From Lachnospiraceae bacterium UBA3282 (GTDB taxonomy: Bacteria; Bacillota; Clostridia; Lachnospirales; Lachnospiraceae), in assembly GCA_002361735.1 (NCBI GenBank), contig DETS01000103.1:33852-97851 (forward strand): DNA of 64,000 nucleotides, written 5' to 3'. Of the stretch, positions 25,948 to 36,471 are shown in pieces. The position numbers and the translations under genes are program-made. The notes beneath the pieces are model-generated. The model searched no databases. It was not told the DNA's origin and worked only from the letters and a program-made list of their open reading frames with translations. The first letter of the stretch is position 1. The number at the start of each line of letters is the position of its first letter.

Positions 25948-26637
25948 ATGGTGACAGCGCTTCTTTTGTCCGGCGGGACAGGAACGAGGATGGGTGTGGA
26001 GACGCCGAAGCAGTACATAAAAGTAAAAGGCAGGATGATTATTGACTATTGCCTGCAGACGCTCCTTGGGCATGAGGCGATCGACGCTGTGCAGATTGTG
26101 GCGGACAAGATGTGGCAGGAGAAGATTCTTGCCTGTGTGGAGAATATATGGTGCGGCAAATTCCGCGGCTTTTCGCAGCCGGGGAAAACCAGACAGCTTT
26201 CTGTCTGGAACGGACTGACGGATATCAGAAAGTACGCCGGAAACGGGGATCATGTGTTGATCCATGACGCGGCAAGACCGCTGGTGTCGGCACAGCAGAT
26301 AACGGACTGCCTGGAAGCGGTGAAGGCAGGGCATGACGGGGCACTTCCCGTTCTGCCCATGAAAGATACGGTATATTACAGTGAGGACGGCGCGGCTGTC
26401 ACTTCCCTTTTGGAGCGCAGCAGGATTTATGCGGGGCAGGCGCCGGAGCTTTTTGTGTTGGGGAAGTATTATGAGGCGAATCGGGCGCTTTTTCCGGAAC
26501 GGATCTTGCGGATCAACGGCTCTACGGAACCGGCGGTGATGGCAGGCATGGACATTGCCATGATCCCGGGGGATGAGGGGAATTTTAAGATTACGACAAA
26601 GGCGGATCTGGAGCGGTTTGAGGAGATAATAAAATGA
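25948..26637 (+). CDS. TarI/IspD-like cytidylyltransferase
   Basis: 229 residues from the ATG at 25948, which follows GGGGGATGCGG; an ATG at 25933 is in frame but poorly spaced. The CTP site is ALLLSGGTGTRMGVETPKQY, with VLIHDAARPLV further on and a C-terminal Lys in FKITTKADL. The family includes IspD (methylerythritol phosphate pathway) and TarI (ribitol 5-phosphate). The epimerase and TarJ-like neighbours favour a pentitol-phosphate substrate giving CDP-ribitol, CDP-xylitol or CDP-arabinitol. IspD cannot be excluded from sequence alone. The end overlaps the next gene in ATGA. Confidence 0.78.
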   Translation: MVTALLLSGGTGTRMGVETPKQYIKVKGRMIIDYCLQTLLGHEAIDAVQIVADKMWQEKILACVENIWCGKFRGFSQPGKTRQLSVWNGLTDIRKYAGNGDHVLIHDAARPLVSAQQITDCLEAVKAGHDGALPVLPMKDTVYYSEDGAAVTSLLERSRIYAGQAPELFVLGKYYEANRALFPERILRINGSTEPAVMAGMDIAMIPGDEGNFKITTKADLERFEEIIK

Positions 26638-27704
26638 AGGCTTGGGTCTTACATGGAATCAATGATCTTCGGTTCGAGGATATAAACTCTCCCACCATAG
26701 GAGAGAATGAAATTTTGCTTGCCGTGAAGGCGGTGGGGATCTGCGGCTCGGACATTCCGCGGGTATTTTATACAGGGACCTATTCTTATCCGCTGATTCC
26801 GGGGCATGAGTTTGCGGGACAGGTGGCGGCTGTGGGCGCGGCTGTGGATGAGAAATGGCAGGGAAAGCGGGTCGGCGTCTTTCCGTTGATTCCCTGCGGG
26901 GAATGTCCGCCCTGCCAAAGGGAACAGTATGAAATGTGTCGGCATTACGATTATCTTGGCTCCCGCAGGAACGGCGCCTTTGCGGAGTATGTGGCAGTAC
27001 CGGAGAAAAACCTGATTGCTCTGCCCGAAGGGGTGCGGTTTGAGGAAGCGGCGATGCTGGAGCCGATGTCGGTGGCGGTGCATGCCATGAGAAAGGCGGC
27101 GCCTTCGCCGGAGGATCATATCGCAATCTGCGGTCTGGGCACGATCGGGTTGTTTCTGCTCATGTTTTTGCGGGAAGCGGGCTGCCTAAATGTGTCTGTG
27201 ATCGGAAATAAAGACTTTCAGAAAAGAATGGCGCTGCAGCTGGGCTTGTCGGAAGCATCGTTTTGCGACAGCAGGACGCAGGAGGTAGAACAGTGGCTGT
27301 CCGAGCGGACGGGTGGAAAAGGCGCGGATGTGTTTTTTGAGTGCGTCGGAAAAAACGAGACCATGGTGCAGGCGGTCGATTTGACGGGACCCGGCGGGCG
27401 GATCATGCTCGTGGGCAACCCGGCGGCAGACATGACGATGCCGAAAGCGGTGTACTGGAAGATCCTGCGCAATCAGTTGACGGTGTTTGGTACCTGGAAC
27501 TCTTCCTTTACCCATAAAAAGGACGATGACTGGCATTATGTGTTGGACAGGCTGGAAGCGGGAAAGATTTCGCCGTCAGCGTTTATCACCCACCGGCTGC
27601 CGTTGGAGGAGCTGGACAGAGGGCTTTTGGTGATGAAGGATAAGCAGGAAGAATACGGAAAAGTGATGATTTTACGAGGGACGAGTAAAAATTTTTGTCA
27701 ATAA
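26634..27704 (+). CDS. Zinc-dependent medium-chain dehydrogenase (TarJ-like polyol-phosphate reductase)
   Basis: 356 residues. Catalytic zinc residues are seen in GICGSDIP and PGHEFAGQ, and structural zinc cysteines in CGECPPCQREQYEMC. The Rossmann part is ICGLGTIGLFLLMFL. It resembles galactitol-1-phosphate/sorbitol dehydrogenases and the ribulose-5-phosphate reductase TarJ. Being translationally coupled to a TarI-like cytidylyltransferase, it most likely reduces ribulose or xylulose 5-phosphate to the polyol phosphate that is then activated with CTP. Substrate is inferred from context. Confidence 0.8.
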   Translation: MKAWVLHGINDLRFEDINSPTIGENEILLAVKAVGICGSDIPRVFYTGTYSYPLIPGHEFAGQVAAVGAAVDEKWQGKRVGVFPLIPCGECPPCQREQYEMCRHYDYLGSRRNGAFAEYVAVPEKNLIALPEGVRFEEAAMLEPMSVAVHAMRKAAPSPEDHIAICGLGTIGLFLLMFLREAGCLNVSVIGNKDFQKRMALQLGLSEASFCDSRTQEVEQWLSERTGGKGADVFFECVGKNETMVQAVDLTGPGGRIMLVGNPAADMTMPKAVYWKILRNQLTVFGTWNSSFTHKKDDDWHYVLDRLEAGKISPSAFITHRLPLEELDRGLLVMKDKQEEYGKVMILRGTSKNFCQ

Positions 27705-27842
27705 TAGCAAAAATTTCCTTGCCAAATGTGGGAGAACAACCGATACTTAAATAAGGAGTATTTTTTTTACAATTATACATTATAGCGTTCTTTTGGCTTT
27801 TGGTAAACATGGAGGTTGCGGAAAGAAGCGGAGGATTCAGTT

Positions 27843-30800
27843 ATGGGAGTTTCGTCAATACAGCACAATATGCTTATGGTGAATGCCAACCGGCATATGA
27901 ATAAAAATGCAAAGGTGAAGGCAAAATCGGCGGAGAAGCTTTCTTCCGGGTACAAAATTAACCGCGCGGCGGATGATGCGGCGGGTTTGTCTATGTCCGA
28001 GAAAATGCGTCGGATGGTCAATGGATTGAATCAGGGCTCGGAGAATGCACAAAATGGTGTATCATGGGTGCAGATTGGTGACGGTTCTCTGGAGGAGACT
28101 CATGCCATGCTCCATCGAATGACGGAACTTGCTGTTAAGGCGTCTACCGAGACGTGCACGGATGCCGACCGTATGATGATGGAGTCAGAATTTGACCATC
28201 TGCAGAAAGAGATTGACAGGCTCACAGATAATACCTATTTTAATGAGAAGCATATTTTCAAGGAACATGATTATCCGTATTATCAGATTGAGGGACAGGT
28301 ACAGTGGCCTCAGAGTCTGATGCATAAGGTGCGTGCCGGTGAAAATGATCTGATCATAACTTACAGGGAGAAGGAGACTGATCCGCCGAAGCAGGCGTCA
28401 ATTACTGTGCCGCTCGGAGAGTATACGACGAGAGAATTGATGGATGAGATTGATACGGCGCTGAGAGATGCGGGATTGATGGATGACGGCGTTGTGTTTG
28501 AGTACACGGATTTTGGAACCTGTAATCTGAATTTGGAAGGCGGGGAGAAGATCGATGATGTTTCCGGCGGGCTTACCTACCTGCTGTTTGATAAATATGA
28601 CGGCGGCACGCTGGGCGCATTGATCGGAACGACGAAGTATTCTTCGCCGCTGGAAATTGTGAGAAATGAAAATGATAAACTGTATTTTAAGGTGATTCCC
28701 GCCGATGGAGATCCAAGTAAAGAAAGAGATATAGAGATCACGTTGGATCCGGGAGATTATTCAAAAGCAGCGCTGATCACAATTCTGAATCAGAAGCTGC
28801 AGGATCCGCAGCCTCAGGGCGCGGGCACAAACGTGACTGCGGAGGAATACGGCACCGGGATCATGCTTTCCAGCCCGGACTATATTATTACGGAATTCAA
28901 GGGCAATATGTTCGAAATTGACGGAAAGATGCCCTATTACACATCCGTCTTTTATGACAATATCCATCATGCGATGGTGACTTATGAGCCGGCAGAGCTT
29001 CAGGGAGGCGGCGTTCTGTCGGCACCTTCCTATAGGGATCCATATGGTAATGTTTATAAATCTACCGGCAGCGATCCCAAAAATCAGGAGTTTCATTTCA
29101 ATGATCAAAACAGCCTTTTGGTGTTAAATCCAAACGGCGGCTCGGAGATTACCATTGATTTTATGCAGATGGATCCGAATCAGAAAAAGGATATGCAAAA
29201 CGTGGTTTCCTTCCTGAACCGGGAGTTTGCAAAGAATAGTGCGGAATTGAGGGCGGAAGTGGTGCATCTGAGCGAGCGGCAGAATGTGGGAAACGGGAAA
29301 TATGAGTACCGCGATGCGCTGCGGATCGTTTCTACAGCAAAGGGCAAGGAGATGGAAAGCACTATCGGGATCAATAAGACGAAGAGCACTGCTTATGATC
29401 TTCTCTTCACTTCCGAAAGCAAGACCATTTATGGGGATAAGGCTGAATTTGGAGGAAACAACGGAGGACCGTCAACGAATTTCCGCCTGTTTGGAAAGGA
29501 GACTGTAAGCGGCGGGCTGAATGTGAAAAATATGCAGAACGATGCCTTTACCTTCACTTATACGATGGATGGTAAAACAGAGACTTTTGACGTCGTTCTG
29601 GCGGAGAAGAATTATTCCGGAACGGAGCTGGCAGCGGAAATTGAGAGGCAGCTGAATGCGCATTTTACCGGGGCGGCTGATGTTGATGATAAGTATAAAG
29701 ACGATGACGGGAAAGTCTTTAAAGTGAGATTGGGAAAATCTTCGGAGCCGGGGCTTAGTAATCTTGATTCGAACCAGAGCGGTCATATTGTGTTGGAGGG
29801 CGCGACAGCATTTGTCACCAATATTTCGGTGAACGCTTTTTCGAGCACAAATACCGGCTATGACGATATTTTTGAGGGCGAAAAGAGGATACCGGTAGGA
29901 GTGCCGGAAACCGGCAGGGCAACCCAGATCGTGTTACCCGATAATATGGCAAAGGTGGATCCGGTAACCGGTAAGGTGACAATTGACGGTGCTTATAATA
30001 AATTAAAGGTGCGGGTGGACGGAGACGAGGACTGGCGGGAAGTGGACATCGCCGGAACATGGGACTCTTATGAAAAGCTGGCGGAGCATATTACAAATGA
30101 GCTTGCCCCCACCGGAGAGCCGATTTCCTTTAATACATACTCGGTGCAGGGGACGACGAAAAGCGTTGCGCCCAGGCAAGTTGATCATAAGGAGGGGAAT
30201 ACATCTTCGAACGTCGGGTTCTTTACATATACAAAGCGGGGATACACGCATAGGACCGGACCGGAAGGCGAAACCGGGACGCGTGACGCGAATGATGCAC
30301 CGGTGATTACATTTGGCGCGGATCTTGACGGTGAGATAAAAATTACGGATAAGAATAAAGACTTAAACTTTAATCTGCTTCTCGGTAAGGAGGGTTCGGA
30401 GACAACAAAAGAAGTTAAAATAAATTTAAAGAATCTGCTGCCGTCCGGACAGGATAAATTTGCCGATATCGACGCTTTTTGTACGGCGGTGCAGGGTGCG
30501 GTGAACGCGCAGCTCGGGGTGTCGGCGGATAGTTATGGCGGCGTTAAGGTGGAGCCAGACGGTAACCGGGTAACGCTGACAGGCGGTCTGAAGAATGTCG
30601 TTGACCCTAATTCCGAAGTGGATGCGGCGAAGGTTAAGATTGTCATGGACACGGCGGAAGGCGGTTTTCTCTATGATTTGCATGGCGTAACATCCGAGGC
30701 GTCCTATACAGTGGGGGCGTGGGAGACGGAATCGGGAAACAATAAGGGCACTTCGGGTCCTTACAACAAGAACTTAAATACCTCTGCGACGGCAAACGGA

Positions 30801-33275
30801 GAAACCATCAAAATTACGTTAAAGCAGCCTGCAAGCGACGGCGGAGAGGTTACGATTGATGTGCCTTTGAACGGCACCTGCAGTAATCTGCAGACTGCGG
30901 TGAATAATGCGTTCGGTGCAGGTAAAATCACAGTTGATACATCAGGCGGACGGTTGAAATTTACCACCGTAGGGAAGGGCGATGACTATGATGTCACGGT
31001 AGATGAGGGGAACAGCCCGGCGCTGGGTATTCTGTTTGGATATAATCAGGGCGGAGGTTCCTATGGGAAAGAATTAAAAAATGAGGCTTCCGGAACAATT
31101 CTGAAGAAAGTACAGGATGAATTTACATATGACGCTTCGGATAACCTTACAATGAAGATTACGGTGGATGACCAGCCATATGTAATCACGCTGGACGCTG
31201 GCGTCAAATACGGCAACGGTAAGAACGGAACAACGGATATTGCGAAGGCGATTAAGGATAAAGTCAACGCGATGGCGGGAAAGCAGGTTTTGAGCGACGA
31301 CTGTGTGGTGAATAAAGACGGATATATTTACCTGAAGACGGAAGCAAAGAATGGGGCGGATTCCAAGATCGAGGCTGTCTATGATGAAAAGAGCGCGATG
31401 CGGAAAATTTTCGGAGACGAGGCGATAGCGGGCGCAAAGGCGGAATTTATTCAGGATGCGAACGGAGATAAAAAACTGCAGCTCACAAGAGTGCAGGATC
31501 CCAAGGTTCCGGATTCCTCTTATCCAGGCTATAAGGCTCTCTATGTGGTTTCTCATGTGGGGACCAATGGGGCGTATCAGGGCGGCGCGTTTGTGATGCC
31601 GGAAATAGAGGATGTGCCGCCGATGGGAGTTTCAGGCAACGATCCGGGGAATTTCTCGTACGTGGACGGCGTTGACCTTGTGCTGAATGAAAACGGTAAG
31701 TTGGAACTTGACGAGTATAACAATGTGCTTGATTTTTATTATACGGATCAGTATGTCAACGATCGCAGTCCGGCGAATCCGCCGACGAACCCGAGAAAGA
31801 TTCATGTAACAATGAATCCGGGAGAATGGGATCTGGCTCTGCTGCAAAAAACGCTGCAGGCAGAGATTGACAAACAGACAGATAATAAACGGAAGCTGGA
31901 GGTGACGGTTGACGGAAAAGGCGTTCGCATCCAGTCGGCGAAATCCGGCGGTCAGTACAGGATTTACACAAGTTCAGACAGCGTATATCAGAATTACAGA
32001 TGGACACCGGTGGGACCTTCCGGCAGTTTTTATGATAAAGTTATGTGTCAGGCAAAGACAGATTCTTCAATTTTTAACGCGAAGGAGAAACCGGGTTATA
32101 AATCGGAGGAAGGCGTGTATGCGGTTGGCAGACAGGATATCAAGAATCAGGAGGTAAAGATTCAGAAGGACGGAAACGATGAACTGAGTCTGGAGCTCAG
32201 CGTGCCCTTGCCGGGGAGACGGAATCCAGCGCAGAAACCGGAGGATCCGAATGATGATTATATTCCGTTTAAGCTGGAAATGAAGTTGGATCCGGGTTAT
32301 TATCAGGGAGATTCGCTCGTACAGCAGGTTCAGAAACAGCTTGATAAAGCATTGGTTAAGAACGGACTTCCGGCGGGACTGGTCGAGGCTGGAATCGACA
32401 TCATAAAAACGGCGACATCGATCGTCGGCTCCCTCAATGACAGGGCTTTGACGTTTAAGATTTCTGACAAGGTGCAGGGACCGGTGGAAGGTCGATATGG
32501 CATTGACGCGATTGGCGGTACAGCGGCGTACAGCGTCTTCTATCAGACGGATGGCGATATCACAAAAGCATATATTAAGGGCGGTAAGGATGTATCGAAG
32601 GGTGTTGAGATCAAACCGGGTGCAAACGATTTTTCTGTGGATGTAGACGGGAAGACATACCGGATTACTCTGGATGCGGGAAAGTACACGCCGGAAGATT
32701 TGGCGAAGCATATCACAGAGAAATTTCAGCAGCTGCCTGATCCTTGTCCGCTGACCGCAATGGTGGACGACGGTCACATCAAACTGATGCATAACCAGTT
32801 TGGCAAGCACAAGATCAGCAATTTGAACGGTTCGATAAAAAACCAGCTGTTCTTTACGGAAAAGGGAGCGAAGGAGACGGAGGATCCGATACATCTTCGA
32901 CTGAGCAGCAGCTCCGGCGATTGGACGCATATAGACAGGCCATGGATGAATACCGTTTCTCTGGGAATCAATTCGTTGACGGTCTCTAAAGTCAAGTATG
33001 CGCAGAAAGCAATCGGTCGTTTGAAAGAAGCGGTCACAAAGGCGTCGGATGTGAGATCTTATTTTGGCGCGAAACAGAACAGTCTGGAGAGCACGATTCG
33101 CAATAACGAGAATAAGGCGGAGAATACGCTGGCGGCGGAAACCCGGCTCAGAGATGCGGATTTTAGCAAAGAGACGGTGGATAACGCCCTTGCCAGCATT
33201 TCGGAGCAGGCGGGCGCGTCCATGATGGCGCAGCTTCTGAGAAACACGCAGCTTGCTCTGCAGTTGTTAAAGTAA
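27843..33275 (+). CDS. Giant flagellin with repeated central domain
   Basis: 1810 residues from the ATG at 27843 (GGAGGA eight bases upstream); ordinary flagellins are 270-500. The N-terminal D0/D1 is clear (SIQHNMLMVNANRHMNKN, SAEKLSSGYKINRAADDAAG), as is the C-terminal D1/D0 from about residue 1700 (RDADFSKETVDNALASIS, ending AQLLRNTQLALQLL). Between them about 1550 residues are built from roughly eleven divergent copies of a module of type NDxFxxxVDGKxYxITLxxGxYxxxxLAxxI, similar to Flagellin_IN. Examples start near residues 158, 277, 566, 1099, 1445 and 1593. The protein is exported by the flagellar type III system and polymerises into the filament; the insert should project from the surface. 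No HExxH protease motif is present. The upstream glycan locus could glycosylate it, which is inference. Confidence 0.95.
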   Translation: MGVSSIQHNMLMVNANRHMNKNAKVKAKSAEKLSSGYKINRAADDAAGLSMSEKMRRMVNGLNQGSENAQNGVSWVQIGDGSLEETHAMLHRMTELAVKASTETCTDADRMMMESEFDHLQKEIDRLTDNTYFNEKHIFKEHDYPYYQIEGQVQWPQSLMHKVRAGENDLIITYREKETDPPKQASITVPLGEYTTRELMDEIDTALRDAGLMDDGVVFEYTDFGTCNLNLEGGEKIDDVSGGLTYLLFDKYDGGTLGALIGTTKYSSPLEIVRNENDKLYFKVIPADGDPSKERDIEITLDPGDYSKAALITILNQKLQDPQPQGAGTNVTAEEYGTGIMLSSPDYIITEFKGNMFEIDGKMPYYTSVFYDNIHHAMVTYEPAELQGGGVLSAPSYRDPYGNVYKSTGSDPKNQEFHFNDQNSLLVLNPNGGSEITIDFMQMDPNQKKDMQNVVSFLNREFAKNSAELRAEVVHLSERQNVGNGKYEYRDALRIVSTAKGKEMESTIGINKTKSTAYDLLFTSESKTIYGDKAEFGGNNGGPSTNFRLFGKETVSGGLNVKNMQNDAFTFTYTMDGKTETFDVVLAEKNYSGTELAAEIERQLNAHFTGAADVDDKYKDDDGKVFKVRLGKSSEPGLSNLDSNQSGHIVLEGATAFVTNISVNAFSSTNTGYDDIFEGEKRIPVGVPETGRATQIVLPDNMAKVDPVTGKVTIDGAYNKLKVRVDGDEDWREVDIAGTWDSYEKLAEHITNELAPTGEPISFNTYSVQGTTKSVAPRQVDHKEGNTSSNVGFFTYTKRGYTHRTGPEGETGTRDANDAPVITFGADLDGEIKITDKNKDLNFNLLLGKEGSETTKEVKINLKNLLPSGQDKFADIDAFCTAVQGAVNAQLGVSADSYGGVKVEPDGNRVTLTGGLKNVVDPNSEVDAAKVKIVMDTAEGGFLYDLHGVTSEASYTVGAWETESGNNKGTSGPYNKNLNTSATANGETIKITLKQPASDGGEVTIDVPLNGTCSNLQTAVNNAFGAGKITVDTSGGRLKFTTVGKGDDYDVTVDEGNSPALGILFGYNQGGGSYGKELKNEASGTILKKVQDEFTYDASDNLTMKITVDDQPYVITLDAGVKYGNGKNGTTDIAKAIKDKVNAMAGKQVLSDDCVVNKDGYIYLKTEAKNGADSKIEAVYDEKSAMRKIFGDEAIAGAKAEFIQDANGDKKLQLTRVQDPKVPDSSYPGYKALYVVSHVGTNGAYQGGAFVMPEIEDVPPMGVSGNDPGNFSYVDGVDLVLNENGKLELDEYNNVLDFYYTDQYVNDRSPANPPTNPRKIHVTMNPGEWDLALLQKTLQAEIDKQTDNKRKLEVTVDGKGVRIQSAKSGGQYRIYTSSDSVYQNYRWTPVGPSGSFYDKVMCQAKTDSSIFNAKEKPGYKSEEGVYAVGRQDIKNQEVKIQKDGNDELSLELSVPLPGRRNPAQKPEDPNDDYIPFKLEMKLDPGYYQGDSLVQQVQKQLDKALVKNGLPAGLVEAGIDIIKTATSIVGSLNDRALTFKISDKVQGPVEGRYGIDAIGGTAAYSVFYQTDGDITKAYIKGGKDVSKGVEIKPGANDFSVDVDGKTYRITLDAGKYTPEDLAKHITEKFQQLPDPCPLTAMVDDGHIKLMHNQFGKHKISNLNGSIKNQLFFTEKGAKETEDPIHLRLSSSSGDWTHIDRPWMNTVSLGINSLTVSKVKYAQKAIGRLKEAVTKASDVRSYFGAKQNSLESTIRNNENKAENTLAAETRLRDADFSKETVDNALASISEQAGASMMAQLLRNTQLALQLLK

Positions 33276-33295
33276 ACGACGCTGTGTTGGAAAAG

Positions 33296-33331
33296 AAAGA
33301 CCGTAGGATTGACAAATTCTACGGTCTTTTT
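33296..33331 (+). terminator. Intrinsic terminator of the flagellin gene
   Basis: Eleven-base stem AAAGACCGTAG / CTACGGTCTTT followed by a run of T, 20 bases after the flagellin stop. The flagellin is therefore probably monocistronic. Confidence 0.85.
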
Positions 33332-33486
33332 GCTGAGGAAGAATTATGGAAGGATTCCGATATGGTACGTTTGAGCTTGCAACTTTCCCGAATTTGTTAT
33401 ATGATATTTCTATATTTTCATGGGACAGGCGAAAAAAGCCTTTCCAAACGACAGATAGCGTTTGCTTTCATGACGGAGGTTGCTGT

Positions 33487-33993
33487 ATGAGTGAAACGTA
33501 TGTGGAATGTCTGGTGGCGAGAAGCAGTTCTGCGCTGATGCGTTTTTTGAAAACGCTGTTCATCATGTTGACTGTGGTGTTTGTAGTGATTGGTGTCGTC
33601 TTTATACCGGGACTGCTGGTGGCGATCGCGACGGGCATTGTCGCATACTTTTCCTATATGAATGCGGAAATTGAGTATGAGTACCTGTATCTGGACAAGG
33701 AAATCCACGTGGATAAGGTGATGGCGAAAAGCCGCCGGAAAAAGGTGGGCAAGTATGAGCTTGAAAAGATGGAGATTTTTGCGCCCCTCAATTCCCACAG
33801 GCTGGATTCTTACAGAAACCGTCAGGTGAAGACGCTTGATTACAGCTCGGGTATTGCTGCGCAGCCGGAGAAGCGTTATATGATGATTTGGAACGGTGAC
33901 AAAGAAGGCACCGTAAAAATTATTTTTGAACCCAATGCGGAAATGGTTAAGGCGATTCAGAGCGTTTCGCCTCGTAAGGTATTTACGGATTAA
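33487..33993 (+). CDS. DUF6106-family membrane protein
   Basis: 168 residues from the ATG at 33487, preceded by GGAGG. A hydrophobic segment of two closely spaced membrane spans (FLKTLFIMLTVVFVVIGVVF and the following 20 residues) is followed by a soluble part with EIEYEYLYLDKEIHVDKVM and SRRKKVGKYELEKMEIFAP. This matches the DUF6106 family, common in Lachnospiraceae, with no known function. It stands alone between two terminators. Confidence 0.7.
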   Translation: MSETYVECLVARSSSALMRFLKTLFIMLTVVFVVIGVVFIPGLLVAIATGIVAYFSYMNAEIEYEYLYLDKEIHVDKVMAKSRRKKVGKYELEKMEIFAPLNSHRLDSYRNRQVKTLDYSSGIAAQPEKRYMMIWNGDKEGTVKIIFEPNAEMVKAIQSVSPRKVFTD

Positions 33994-34013
33994 CATACTT
34001 TTATGGTTGAATG

Positions 34014-35567
<1,554 letters not shown>

Positions 35568-35569
<2 letters not shown>

Positions 35570-35663
35570 TGCAAAAGAACTTCTAAAGACGTCCCGCCAT
35601 TGGACGGGACGCCAAGAAGTTCTATGTTTGCACTTAGAGAATGCCTGAAGTGCGGCATTCTCT
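35568..35663 (+). repeat. Stop-codon-linked structured element, copy A (after guaB)
   Basis: Four helices: outer AGTGCAAA/TTTGCACT (35568-35575 with 35627-35634), P2 AGAACTTCT/AGAAGTTCT (35576-35584 with 35615-35623), P3 GTCCCG/CGGGAC (35591-35596 with 35605-35610) and a separate hairpin AGAGAATGCC/GGCATTCTCT (35636-35663). The outer helix starts in the last two bases of the guaB stop codon. Copies B (42413) and C (63332) keep the helices with different bases and share unpaired CCAAGAA and CTATGTT/CTAAGTT. Function unknown. Confidence 0.8.
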
Positions 35664-35698
35664 GCGGTGTACTGAATGGCAGAAAAGGAGAGGCTGGG

Positions 35699-36412
35699 AT
35701 GAAAATAAAGAATTTGGCGGCGGAGCTTGCGGGGAATGTGTACCCGGGGCGCGGCATTGTGATCGGGAAGTCGGCGGACGGCGCATATGCGGTGACAGCC
35801 TACTTCATTATGGGACGCAGCAGCAACAGCAGAAACCGGGTGTTTGTGGCGGAGGGCGAGGGAATCCGCACGCAGGCTTTCGATCCTTCCAAGTTGGAGG
35901 ATCCGAGTCTGATCATCTATGCGCCGGTACGGGTGCTTGGCAATAAGACGATCGTTACCAACGGCGACCAGACGGATACGATCTATGAGCGGATGGACAG
36001 GCAGCAGACCTTTGAACAGGCGCTGCGCACGAGGGAGTTTGAGCCGGACGCGCCCAATTACACCCCGCGCATTTCGGGCATCATGCACTTGGAGGGCGGC
36101 GCGTATAATTATGCCATGTCTATTTTGAAAAGCAATAACGGCGATCCGTCTTCTTGTAATCGCTATACGTTTGCTTACGAGAATCCCAAAGCGGGAGAGG
36201 GCAGATTCATCCATACCTATATGGGCGACGGCAATCCGCTTCCCAGTTTTGAGGGTGAGCCTACTTTGGTAGGGATTGAGGGCGGTATCGATGCGTTTAC
36301 GAACATGATATGGGAGAATCTGAACGAGGAGAACAAGGTATCGCTGTTTGTGCGGTATATTGAAATTGCCACGGGAAAATATGAGACCAGAATTGTGAAT
36401 AAGAACCAATAA
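35699..36412 (+). CDS. purO: IMP cyclohydrolase, PurO type
   Basis: 237 residues from the ATG at 35699, preceded by GGAGAGGCTGGG. It closes FAICAR to IMP, the last step of purine synthesis. The sequence (NVYPGRGIVIG, TAYFIMGRSSNSRNRVFV, IMHLEGGAYNYAMSILKS, RYTFAYENPKAGEGRFIHTY) matches the PurO-type family first known from archaea, not the cyclohydrolase domain of bacterial PurH. The next gene supplies the formyltransferase, so the two replace bifunctional PurH. Confidence 0.82.
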   Translation: MKIKNLAAELAGNVYPGRGIVIGKSADGAYAVTAYFIMGRSSNSRNRVFVAEGEGIRTQAFDPSKLEDPSLIIYAPVRVLGNKTIVTNGDQTDTIYERMDRQQTFEQALRTREFEPDAPNYTPRISGIMHLEGGAYNYAMSILKSNNGDPSSCNRYTFAYENPKAGEGRFIHTYMGDGNPLPSFEGEPTLVGIEGGIDAFTNMIWENLNEENKVSLFVRYIEIATGKYETRIVNKNQ

Positions 36413-36471
36413 CGGCGGCTGAATCGAAGGGATAGCAGAAAAACAGAAACGATAGGAGAATGACAGAAACG

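Noticed and set aside
27720..27750. Sigma-28 promoter for the flagellin gene
   Set aside because: CCGATA at 27740 resembles the -10 element, but a TAAA at the right distance is missing, so I did not list it as a feature.
32067..32930. Minus-strand open frame of 287 codons inside the flagellin gene
   Set aside because: It lies entirely within the continuous flagellin frame and resembles no protein family.
27843..33275. Flagellinolysin-type protease in the giant flagellin insert
   Set aside because: Some giant flagellins carry an HExxH zinc protease; I looked for this motif in the insert and did not find it.
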